Assembly: GCF_016595155.1 (NCBI RefSeq)
Contig: NZ_JAENGP010000005.1
Coordinates: forward strand, 124,001-188,000
Length of the DNA: 64,000 bases
Reading direction: 5' to 3'
From: Advenella mandrilli
GTDB taxonomy: Bacteria; Pseudomonadota; Gammaproteobacteria; Burkholderiales; Burkholderiaceae_B
The translations under genes were made by a program, and so were the position numbers. The stretch's first letter is position 1, and each line of letters begins with the position of its first letter. This document shows positions 56,810 through 63,787 of the stretch, one piece after another. A model generated the notes under the pieces. The model had not been told where the DNA came from. It searched no databases and saw nothing but the letters and a program-made list of their open reading frames with translations.

Positions 56810-57294
56810 ATGACATACAGAAACTACACCGGGTAATCGATTCACTCGAAGAGCAATCGACGCAAGTGGCAGAGTTTAATGGCCTGTTGAGCGCCGTCAA
56901 CGATGCAAGAACTGAGATAGAGGCAGCGAAATCAACGCTCGCAAGTCTAGCTTATGAACAGGCTGAATTGGTTACGAAGAACTCGAATAAATTTGAAGAG
57001 TTTGACGGTCGCCTTACGTCACTGAATGATCTTCTAGGCCAGATCAAAGATGAACAGTTGAAACTAAGGCGTGAGGTTGCAGCCTTGAAGTTTGTAACAC
57101 CTGATCAGTTTGAACAAGGCTGCACAGCAATTGATAGCCGCATTGCTAAACAATTAGCGGAATTGAAAAGCAAGTTAGAGGCGGCGGTGGAGTCTCAGCA
57201 AAGATCGATAAGCGGGCTACGAACCATAGTTGTTTTAGGTATCTTGGTGTTGGCTGGAGGTGTCGGATTCTTGGCTATGAATATGGTTCTTTAA
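56806..57294 (+). CDS. Coiled-coil protein with C-terminal membrane anchor
   Basis: About 162 residues. Residues 1-135 are charged and heptad-rich (VIDSLEEQSTQVAEFNGLLS to LAELKSKLEAAVESQQRS), predicting a long coiled coil. Residues about 140-160 form one hydrophobic helix (LRTIVVLGILVLAGGVGFLA) at the very C-terminus, a tail-anchored layout with the coil in the cytoplasm. GTG 56806 overlaps the stop of the giant gene by GTGA, so it belongs to the same operon. No enzyme motif is present; it may tether or oligomerise the complex at the membrane. Confidence 0.75.
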   Translation: MNDIQKLHRVIDSLEEQSTQVAEFNGLLSAVNDARTEIEAAKSTLASLAYEQAELVTKNSNKFEEFDGRLTSLNDLLGQIKDEQLKLRREVAALKFVTPDQFEQGCTAIDSRIAKQLAELKSKLEAAVESQQRSISGLRTIVVLGILVLAGGVGFLAMNMVL

Positions 57295-57318
57295 TTTTTA
57301 GATTGTCATTCAGTTTTT

Positions 57319-57549
57319 AATTGTAATCAATAAGTTGGAATACAGAATCGAGCCAAGCTTTGAACTTTGCTAAGATAGGCAATACTTTTTCTTGTCGAAG
57401 TTGGTAGCGTTCATCTGGGGTTAGGTTTTTACTTTTCGCCTATTGTGCCAATGCGTAGAGTTTGCCGATATAACTTTTTGCTATATTCGCTCGGCCTTTA
57501 ACGCGCTTTTCTGATTTAACGCATCTTCATATTTACGTCTAGCATGTGC
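57319..57549 (-). pseudogene. Degenerate IS66 transposase fragment
   Basis: The minus strand reads HARRKYEDALNQKSALKAE and, after in-frame stops and a frame change, SYIGKLYALAQ and LTPDERYQLRQEKVLPILAK followed by FKAWLDSVF, the central-to-late part of IS66 TnpC. It abuts the left end of the next IS3 remnant. Confidence 0.8.
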
Positions 57550-57615
57550 CCCCCTGTGTCAGGATAGTTGTCACCCTCCCATTTCAACTAAAACAGGCGG
57601 TAAAGGACACTCATC

Positions 57616-57738
57616 ATGGCCCGTTATTCCCATGAACGTAAACAAGCGGTACTTAATAAATTACTCCCCCCTTACAACCTGACGGTTGCCGAACTGGCCC
57701 GTCAGGAAGGCATTAGTGAAGCAACCCTTTATAATTGG
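57616..57738 (+). pseudogene. IS3-type OrfA N-terminus, cut by IS66
   Basis: It encodes MARYSHERKQAVLNKLLPPY then NLTVAELARQEGISEATLYN, the HTH start of an OrfA protein, and stops being OrfA exactly where the IS66 end GTAATGCTCC begins at 57739. Confidence 0.8.
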
Positions 57739-57783
57739 GTAATGCTCCGCCCCATACCGTATTGACAGCTTAAAACTTGTTTT

Positions 57784-58257
57784 TTACAGCTGCACTCGCC
57801 AGGGCAATAACTCGTCTACGCGATTAACCGGATAGTCAGCAATCACCGACAGCACATGACACAGGTACGCCTCGGGATTGATATCGTTCAGTTTGGCCGT
57901 GCCCAGCAAACTGTAAAGCGTTGCCGCCCGCTCACCACCCGCATCCGAACCCAGGAATAAGTAATTCTTGCGTCCAACAGACACGCCGCGCAAGGCTCGT
58001 TCTGCAGCGTTATTATCGATGTCGATTTCCCCATCATCCAGATAGCGTGTCAAGGCCTGCCACTGGTTAAGGGCATACTGGATGGCATCGGTCGTTACGG
58101 ATTTACGTGACAGAGTCGGTAACTGCTGCATGAACCACTCATGCAAGGCAAGCACAATTGGCAATGACTTGTCCTGGCGCTCGGCCTGACGAGTTTGTGG
58201 TGGACTGCCCCGGATGCCGGCCTCAATCTCATATAAACGGCCAATTTGAGTGAGCAC
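57784..58257 (-). pseudogene. IS66-family transposase C-terminal fragment
   Basis: The 157-residue reading frame holds the TnpC C-terminal part: LPIVLALHEWFMQQLPTLS, ALNQWQALTRYLDDGEIDID and NNAAERALRGVSVGRKNYLF with the catalytic Glu, then the IS66 C-terminal domain ending VDELLPWRVQL. The frame continues weakly to about 58280 and then joins IS3 sequence, so the N-terminal two thirds are missing. Its terminal repeat lies at 57739. Confidence 0.88.
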
Positions 58258-58282
58258 ATGATGGGTAATATCAGAGGGCCGA

Positions 58283-58522
58283 TGGTATAACGAAGAACAT
58301 CGTCATAGCCAAATCCGCTATGTCACACCGGCTCAGCGCCATGCTGGCCAGGATGAGAATATCCTACGGGCTCGCCACGAACTGTACCAACAGGCCCAAC
58401 GTGCCAATCCCGCCCGCTGGTCAGGTCAGACACGTAACTGGCAACCGATTGGAGAAGACTGGCTCAATCCCGATAAAAACCTGAAGATCATTCAACAGGA
58501 AAAAACGTTAGAGGCGGCATGA
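58283..58522 (+). pseudogene. IS3-type OrfB C-terminal fragment
   Basis: It reads WYNEEHRHSQIRYVTPAQRH onward to NLKIIQQEKTLEAA and a stop, the last 79 codons of an IS3 OrfB. The minus-strand fragment at 62227-62499 is a close relative (WYNTEHRHSKLNFVTPQQRH). Confidence 0.8.
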
Positions 58523-58531
58523 TTCACGTTC

Positions 58532-58552
58532 CAACTACCTTGACAAACACCG
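58532..58552. repeat. Left copy of the 21-bp inverted repeat bracketing the polymerase cassette
   Basis: CAACTACCTTGACAAACACC plus one G is the exact reverse complement of 62191-62211. It is the terminal repeat of the IS3 remnant to its left. Confidence 0.85.
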
Positions 58553-58904
58553 AGTATAAGATCACGACTAAACTGGATCAGTCAAACTGATCGTTTAGTT
58601 TCCGCTCAACTGGTTAATAAACGTTAACGATCTTGCCCTGGCTTGATGTGTCCTTCAGTTGCGAGCGAACAAATAATGTTGACTTGAATTTTATTCTTGT
58701 ATAGAGTGTTATTAATGCATTAATGCATTAATGCATTAGTAGAAACCTCTCTACCGTATAGTGTTCGTTCCGAACTATCACACATAAATTGTGACTTTAG
58801 TCTTGCTAAGAGGGGACGTATCCCCTCGACCACTTTTGTGTGCACATATTGTTTGATGGAATTACCACGAATATTCTGCTTATTCATTTTAACAGGGAGT
58901 AAAA
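58553..58904. other. Non-coding leader of the polymerase cassette
   Basis: No gene is seen. It holds a long hairpin (ACTAAAC/GTTTAGT outer, GATCAGT/ACTGATC inner, 58567-58599), three tandem ATTAATGC units (58711-58734) and GAGGGG/CCCCTC (58810-58827). It may contain a promoter, origin or operator. Confidence 0.6.
58711..58734. repeat. Three tandem 8-bp ATTAATGC repeats
   Basis: ATTAATGC is repeated three times head to tail and followed by a partial unit ATTAG. Each junction makes the palindrome ATGCAT. It lies 170 bases before the first cassette gene and has an iteron-like look. Confidence 0.8.
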
Positions 58905-59288
58905 ATGCTTTTCTATGCTGTAGTGTTCATAGTTTTAGGAGTGATTTTCAAACTTCTATTAAGTGAAAAGATATTATACCCAGCAATTATTATAACCACT
59001 ATTTTATGGGCTTTTGCCTTTGGCCCTTGGGCAATTTTAACATTTTTTGAATTATTGCTCGGCGTTACTATAGTTGAATCAGTGAAAAGTAATACTGACA
59101 TTAATAGTAAAAATACCGAATCAAATAAAAACACCTCCCCTACAAGAAAAGATTATTTAACACCCACATCAAGAAGAAATATAGTGGCTAAAGAGAGCAG
59201 CTCTCCTATAAAAGACGATAATTTTGATATTGACATTAAAAAGCTTAACGTTGCATATACAAAAGAATTAAATAAGAATAGCTGGTAA
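58905..59288 (+). CDS. Small two-helix membrane protein, first gene of the polymerase cassette
   Basis: A 127-residue protein. Two hydrophobic segments fill about residues 2-20 and 24-58 (LFYAVVFIVLGVIFKLLL; LYPAIIITTILWAFAFGPWA onward), then a polar Asn/Ser/Lys-rich tail with no recognised motif. AGGGAG precedes the ATG at a good distance. It ends 4 bases before the polymerase-like gene, so the two are co-transcribed. Very AT-rich. The function is unknown; it could anchor the polymerase or be a holin-like or toxin-like peptide. Confidence 0.65.
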   Translation: MLFYAVVFIVLGVIFKLLLSEKILYPAIIITTILWAFAFGPWAILTFFELLLGVTIVESVKSNTDINSKNTESNKNTSPTRKDYLTPTSRRNIVAKESSSPIKDDNFDIDIKKLNVAYTKELNKNSW

Positions 59289-59292
59289 TTCC

Positions 59293-61128
59293 ATGAATCA
59301 AAAAATTGCCATTTCAAGGCATGACGATAATTTTTCATTTTTAAATGAAGTAACAAATTCAAACAAACGAATACGCCTTGGCTCAGTTAACCCGAACAAA
59401 TTAAATCAGGTTGATTACACTCCGATATCCACTAATGGTCACACCGTACTCTATAATCAAAAATATTTTGAAATTCATGAATTTTTTCATAAAGTAAAAT
59501 CAGAAAACGTTCAGAACCTAATCGTTTTGACTACAAAGGAAAAAAGCAAAATATTAGAAGACTTGTTAATTTATAATCAAAGGATGTATGTGCTAGAAGA
59601 ACTCTATCCCATATTTTCAGATTTAAAATATATTAGCAATTTAGAGCGTAATTTGAATGAATTAGTGAAAAGACTTAACGATGTAAGAAACTTATGTATT
59701 AAAGGCGGGTCATTAAATAAATCGTTATCAACAAAATATCGGTATGCTATAGAAAGAGCTATTAGATACAAAAGTGAGCTTGATTCAACACTATATTTTG
59801 CTTGTCTGCCCCCTTACCAAGAAGTGTTTAAGTTGACTGAAAAACAAAAAGATAGAGTGATCTTCAGTGTCGATTATAACTCCATGTTTGCAAAGTGTAT
59901 TCAAGGCTCGTTCCCTGATCCCAGAAAGCTTAAATTAAAATCGTTTAAAGATAGTTATGAATTAAATGAGTTGTCACCTGATGGAGTTTATAGGGTACTA
60001 TTAATTGGAGCTAAGAATTCAATTTTCTTAAAGCATCACCCTTTAAAGTTTTCAAGATCAAATCAATCTTTTCATTTTAACCTCGAAGTAGGAGATAATA
60101 TCGAGGTCTTTTTACCAAGAGATGAGATCATTTATTATACGTCATTTTTTGAAGGATATCGCGTTTATAGCGGGATCGTTTCTTCCAGAGAAATCTTACA
60201 TCCATTATCTAAAACGGTTCAAACGTTGTATAACGATAGAAAATCTTCACGAATAGGTTGTTTAAAAAACTCTTTAGCCAAGCAATCTATCGTCATTGCC
60301 ACTAGCGTTACCAATGCCAAAAGGTATATAAAAGTTAACTCGGAGCAGCCAAATGATATCATCAACTTTTTCGAACAACATTTTAAATGCCGATTTGACG
60401 ATTCGTTCGATGTATTTCAAAAATTAGAATTAGCAAAAATCAGCAATAGACTAGTAACTTCGGGCACTAATATCAATAAGTTAAGGTCTAAGGTTATCAA
60501 TTATAAAAACAGGGACTCGATTTATTCTTTTCATTCCAAAATGCTTTCTAACTCTAGGATCATGATGATGAAATTAATAGAAAAATTGTTAAAGATTAAT
60601 ACCGTAGAAATATGCTATGCCAATGTCGATTCAATTCATTTTTCGCTAAATCGTGATATGGTCAATGAAGTCAGATCTTTTCTTAATGAAGAATGCTCTG
60701 ATGAGTTAGGTAAGTTGAAAATAGAAACGCAAGCAACGTTTGGTTACTGGTTTGACTTAGGCAGATATTGGTTAGGCAAGGAAAACTTTGAAGTAACTAA
60801 ATACAGTAATACCTTATTCAATAACTCTTTTGATAATAAAATCTATAATAGAAGAAGGGTACTTAAAAAGGTTGATTCCATACAGGGTTATAGATACATA
60901 TCTTATCTCCCAATCGCTATAGAAAAGACTTTCAGTTTTAAAAAGAAATTAGTTGTTAGTAATAACCCTGATCAGACCTTATATAAAAGATTTGATTATT
61001 CTGAAATAAAATCAGCTCCGATTGCGAGTAATTCAGTAAATAAAGAAAAGATAACAAATTACAGGCACAAATTTTCTTTACTAAATGAAATGGCTTCAAA
61101 CATTCAACAATTAACAATTAACAACTGA
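59293..61128 (+). CDS. Family-B DNA polymerase-like protein without exonuclease domain
   Basis: A 611-residue protein. I read polymerase motif A as RVIFSVDYNSMFAKCIQG (about residues 189-206; compare DxxSLYP), motif B as RIGCLKNSLAKQS (about 319-331; compare KxxxNSLYGK), and motif C as ICYANVDSIHFS (about 440-451; compare YxDTDS). Both metal-binding Asp are in place. Order and spacing fit protein-primed or pipolin-type family-B polymerases. The first 185 residues show no DxE exonuclease motif and have no match I recognise. The Tyr-Gly of motif B is altered, so activity may be unusual. AT-rich, probably recently acquired. Confidence 0.7.
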   Translation: MNQKIAISRHDDNFSFLNEVTNSNKRIRLGSVNPNKLNQVDYTPISTNGHTVLYNQKYFEIHEFFHKVKSENVQNLIVLTTKEKSKILEDLLIYNQRMYVLEELYPIFSDLKYISNLERNLNELVKRLNDVRNLCIKGGSLNKSLSTKYRYAIERAIRYKSELDSTLYFACLPPYQEVFKLTEKQKDRVIFSVDYNSMFAKCIQGSFPDPRKLKLKSFKDSYELNELSPDGVYRVLLIGAKNSIFLKHHPLKFSRSNQSFHFNLEVGDNIEVFLPRDEIIYYTSFFEGYRVYSGIVSSREILHPLSKTVQTLYNDRKSSRIGCLKNSLAKQSIVIATSVTNAKRYIKVNSEQPNDIINFFEQHFKCRFDDSFDVFQKLELAKISNRLVTSGTNINKLRSKVINYKNRDSIYSFHSKMLSNSRIMMMKLIEKLLKINTVEICYANVDSIHFSLNRDMVNEVRSFLNEECSDELGKLKIETQATFGYWFDLGRYWLGKENFEVTKYSNTLFNNSFDNKIYNRRRVLKKVDSIQGYRYISYLPIAIEKTFSFKKKLVVSNNPDQTLYKRFDYSEIKSAPIASNSVNKEKITNYRHKFSLLNEMASNIQQLTINN

Positions 61129-61150
61129 AATGTGAAAGTAGGACAGTGCG

Positions 61151-62116
61151 ATGAGCTATTATGTATCAACATTTGATAATAAATTTAAGAGAATCTTTGC
61201 TTCGAGTTATATTAATTTAGACAAAAGAGATATTTATGATTTGGCGTTACAGATCCTATCCAGTCACGTCAGTAACATGTCTTACTCGATTGAAAGAGAA
61301 ATCAAATCAATACTAAATTCCTATTTTGATATTAATCAACGTTACAAAGACGTTTACGTAAATTTTTGCTTATCGAATAAATTGATGGCGCTTTCTGAGT
61401 CTTCTAATGAATTACATTCTATTCCAAAAGGCAAAGATGTTCGAAAGGTTGTCTACTTAAAAAGAGTCAACAAATTTTATCGAAGCTCCTTATTAGAGTA
61501 TGCCAAAAAAGAAAATATCAACATTGAATTCGTTGAATTAGCCATGAAAAGAAACTTTCTTAAAGTAATAACGGGATTCTTTTTACAGCGGCACTGTAAC
61601 CAAACGTTAACCCCTCAGATACTTAGCAAACTCGAATTTTTTGTAGAGACTATTAATACCAACAACAGGTTATTAATCCCCTATCAAAAAACAGAAAGAT
61701 TTCAAAGATTCATCCATGAGCTTTGTTCAACCATAAAGGGTGATACTTCTGTTCCTAGTATACCTTCTAAGTTAATGCGTACCATTTTATCTTCAACAAG
61801 GTTCCACTTCAGTTACATTAACGAACTAGACTTGAGTATGCAAGAGTTAACTCGGATAAGACAAATACAGAACACCGCATTCGATGAAGTTAATTTATTT
61901 GATCATGATCGCATGTCACCTAAAATCGGAGCTAAATATATAAAAAATTGGAAACAACGACATCAAATACCAATATTTGGCTGGAAACATGAATCAATAC
62001 TCGACGAAATAAATCAAATCGATAATGATGACTTGTTGTATGTGAACTTGTGCATTTATAGCAGTTTAAACATAAAAACTATGGATGAGGTATCGCTTGA
62101 AGTTCTTGGATTTTGA
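61151..62116 (+). CDS. Unknown 321-residue protein, third gene of the polymerase cassette
   Basis: A basic, mostly helical protein beginning MSYYVSTFDNKFKRIFASSY. No family is recognised. Visible are a Lys/Arg-rich central part (KGKDVRKVVYLKRVNKFYRS) and a C-terminal region with TRFHFSYINELDLSMQELTR and FDHDRMSPKIGAKYIKNWKQ. There is no signal peptide or membrane helix. It follows the polymerase by 22 bases with the same AT-rich codon use, so it may be a DNA-binding, primase or terminal-protein-like partner; that is a guess from context only. Confidence 0.6.
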   Translation: MSYYVSTFDNKFKRIFASSYINLDKRDIYDLALQILSSHVSNMSYSIEREIKSILNSYFDINQRYKDVYVNFCLSNKLMALSESSNELHSIPKGKDVRKVVYLKRVNKFYRSSLLEYAKKENINIEFVELAMKRNFLKVITGFFLQRHCNQTLTPQILSKLEFFVETINTNNRLLIPYQKTERFQRFIHELCSTIKGDTSVPSIPSKLMRTILSSTRFHFSYINELDLSMQELTRIRQIQNTAFDEVNLFDHDRMSPKIGAKYIKNWKQRHQIPIFGWKHESILDEINQIDNDDLLYVNLCIYSSLNIKTMDEVSLEVLGF

Positions 62117-62190
62117 AAAATTCTGATTGTGTGATGGTTACAGTGCTTACGACAATATTGACGGGATATTCCCTGTTGGTTGCTGGGCAC

Positions 62191-62211
62191 CGGTGTTTGT
62201 CAAGGTAGTTG
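62191..62211. repeat. Right copy of the 21-bp inverted repeat bracketing the polymerase cassette
   Basis: CGGTGTTTGTCAAGGTAGTT plus one G is the exact reverse complement of 58532-58552. It is the end of an IS3 fragment lying to the right. Confidence 0.85.
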
Positions 62212-62226
62212 TCACTGTTTTTTGTC

Positions 62227-62499
62227 TTAAGCAGCTTGTTGCATCTTCATCTCTTTTTCAGGGTTCAACGTGACAGGTCCAATCGGCTCACAATTTCTGA
62301 CTGGGCGTGTTCCCCAGCGTGAGGGGTTACGCAGCTTGGCCTGCTCCAGTATTGCCTGGCGTTGAGCCAGTAATGCAGTGTCTTTACCGTTATGCCGTTG
62401 CTGGGGCGTCACGAAGTTGAGTTTGCTATGACGATGCTCGGTGTTGTACCAGCTGACAAAGCGCTCAACCCATTGCCGTGCCTCATGCGTAAACTTACC
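62227..62499 (-). pseudogene. IS3-type OrfB C-terminal fragment
   Basis: The minus strand reads FTHEARQWVERFVSWYNTEH, RHSKLNFVTPQQRHNGKD and on to VTLNPEKEMKMQQAA and a stop. Only the last 90 or so codons remain, ending near 62,499 where an unrelated IS fragment begins. The terminal repeat is at 62191-62211. Confidence 0.8.
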
Positions 62500-62560
62500 C
62501 TAAAAAGGCACAAGCCATAACCAGAGATTTCAGCCATTGTCATCTTTGATGGAGGAAATC

Positions 62561-62740
62561 ATGAAACGATCCAAATTTACAGAAACTCAGATTGTGGCTA
62601 TTTTGAAATTGGCTGAGCAAGGCATGAAAGTCACGGATATTTGTCGCGAGCATGGCATCAGCAACGCGAGTTATTACCAGTGGAAAAGCAAGTACGGTGG
62701 CTTGGAGCCTTTTCTTTGCCCCCCGTTTAGGGTGAGTTAA
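62561..62740 (+). pseudogene. Truncated IS3-family OrfA
   Basis: It reads MKRSKFTETQIVAILKLAEQ then GMKVTDICREHGISNASYYQ and WKSKYGG, a normal OrfA start of the IS407/IS3 kind. The frame then runs into unrelated LEPFLCPPFRVS and stops. The leucine-zipper half and orfB are missing. Confidence 0.85.
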
Positions 62741-62825
62741 ATTCTAACATCGTTGAGGGCTCCAACTAGTCTGATACAGGGGGCAGTGACGCGATTGGGT
62801 TTTGAAAATAGCCAACAGAAAATAG

Positions 62826-62939
62826 TGTCTAAAAAACGGTCGTTTTTAAGATACTGTGAAATTAACCCCTAAATGGGGTTTAATTATGTCTATAAGTGTT
62901 ATATACTCGTCTAAAAATCAACGTCTATAAAAAGTCTAT
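62826..62939. promoter_or_regulatory. Candidate res region of the downstream resolvase
   Basis: Three TGTCT/CGTCT-headed subsites precede the resolvase: TGTCTAAAAAACG-GTCGTTTTTAAGATA (62826-62853, nearly palindromic), TGTCTATAAGTG...ACTCGTCTA (62887-62913), and CGTCTATAAAAAGTCTA (62922-62938). AACCCC/GGGGTT (62864-62880) lies between. The number and position fit a Tn3-type res site. Confidence 0.5.
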
Positions 62940-63537
62940 GAATCAACGAATTGGATACGCCCGTGTTTCAACTGATGATCAGAATTTAGATCTTCAACGT
63001 GATGCCTTGTTAAAAAGTGGTTGTACTCTGATTTATGAAGAAGCAATCAGTGGAAAAAATACTGAACGCCCAGAATTGCAGCAATGCTTAAAAGCCATTC
63101 GCGCTGGTGACACTTTGGTTGTTTGGCGCTTGGACAGATTGGGACGAAGTCTACCTGATTTGATTCATATTGTGACGGACCTTGAGCAGCGCAATATTGC
63201 TTTTGAAAGCCTTACTGAGAAAATTGATACAGGGAGTGCTACTGGTAAGTTGGTTTTTCATGTGTTTGCGGCTTTGGCGGAGTTTGAACGGAATTTAATC
63301 CGGGAACGTACACAAGCCGGATTGATGGCAGCCAGGGCTCGTGGTCGCAACGGTGGCCGACCCAAAAAACTAAACAAACAGCATGAAAAAGAAATTCAGC
63401 GGTTGATGGATGACCCAGAAATACCCGTCAAGCAGATTGCTGAGCGGTATGGTGTATCCAGGGCAACTATTTATAAAGTAGCACCACGTAATAGTGCAAT
63501 GATTTTAAAGGATGAAAAAAATGAGTATAAAAACTGA
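62938..63537 (+). CDS. Serine recombinase (Tn3-type resolvase / invertase)
   Basis: A 199-residue site-specific recombinase starting MNQRIGYARVSTDDQNLDLQ, with the nucleophile Ser of ARVST at residue 11, VVWRLDRLGRSLPDLIHIV, GKLVFHVFAALAEFERNLIRERTQAGL, and a C-terminal helix-turn-helix (VKQIAERYGVSRATIYKV). It is full length and looks active. ATG 62938 is chosen; upstream in-frame codons from 62896 are not family-like. It overlaps the small gene downstream by 17 bases. No tnpA is visible, so it may serve plasmid or island dimer resolution, or belong to a lost transposon. Confidence 0.92.
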   Translation: MNQRIGYARVSTDDQNLDLQRDALLKSGCTLIYEEAISGKNTERPELQQCLKAIRAGDTLVVWRLDRLGRSLPDLIHIVTDLEQRNIAFESLTEKIDTGSATGKLVFHVFAALAEFERNLIRERTQAGLMAARARGRNGGRPKKLNKQHEKEIQRLMDDPEIPVKQIAERYGVSRATIYKVAPRNSAMILKDEKNEYKN

Positions 63538-63787
63538 CCCCGGTGAATATGGTAGAAAAATGGCTACTATTGAGCAATTAATACAATTTATTAATGACGG
63601 GGATACTGAATCAAAAGGTGAGTTGCAAAAGCGATTGCCGACAGAGTTGGCAAGCCTGAGAACGCTTTATCAGGTGGCTTATGGTATTGATGATGCTGAT
63701 AAGACATTAATTGCTCATTTGGCTAGTTTAAAGCCATCATCTAATTACAAAGAAATCCCGCATAACAGTGCATGGACCTTGAACTAA
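63521..63787 (+). CDS. Unknown 88-residue protein coupled to the resolvase
   Basis: It begins MSIKTDPGEYGRKMATIEQL, then IQFINDGDTESKGELQKRLP and LASLRTLYQVAYGIDDADKT. It is small, soluble-looking and helical, with no recognised domain. AAGGA lies 8 bases before ATG 63521; ATG 63557 is another option. The 17-base overlap with the resolvase gene shows co-translation. A role in regulating or assisting the resolvase is possible but only inferred from the pairing. Confidence 0.6.
   Translation: MSIKTDPGEYGRKMATIEQLIQFINDGDTESKGELQKRLPTELASLRTLYQVAYGIDDADKTLIAHLASLKPSSNYKEIPHNSAWTLN

Larger units (their letters stand above)
57555..58552 (+). mobile_element. IS3-family remnant disrupted by an IS66 fragment
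   Basis: The left end TGTGTCAGGATAGTTGTC and the right end, inverted TGTTTGTCAAGGTAGTTG, are matching terminal repeats. Inside are an orfA start (57616-57738), IS66 material from 57739 to about 58280, and an orfB tail (58283-58522). The middle of the IS3 element has been lost. Confidence 0.75.

Noticed and set aside
59293-61128. Reverse transcriptase reading of the 611-residue protein
   Set aside because: The YxDD box of reverse transcriptases is missing; the YANVDSI motif and the KNSLAK motif fit a family-B DNA polymerase better.
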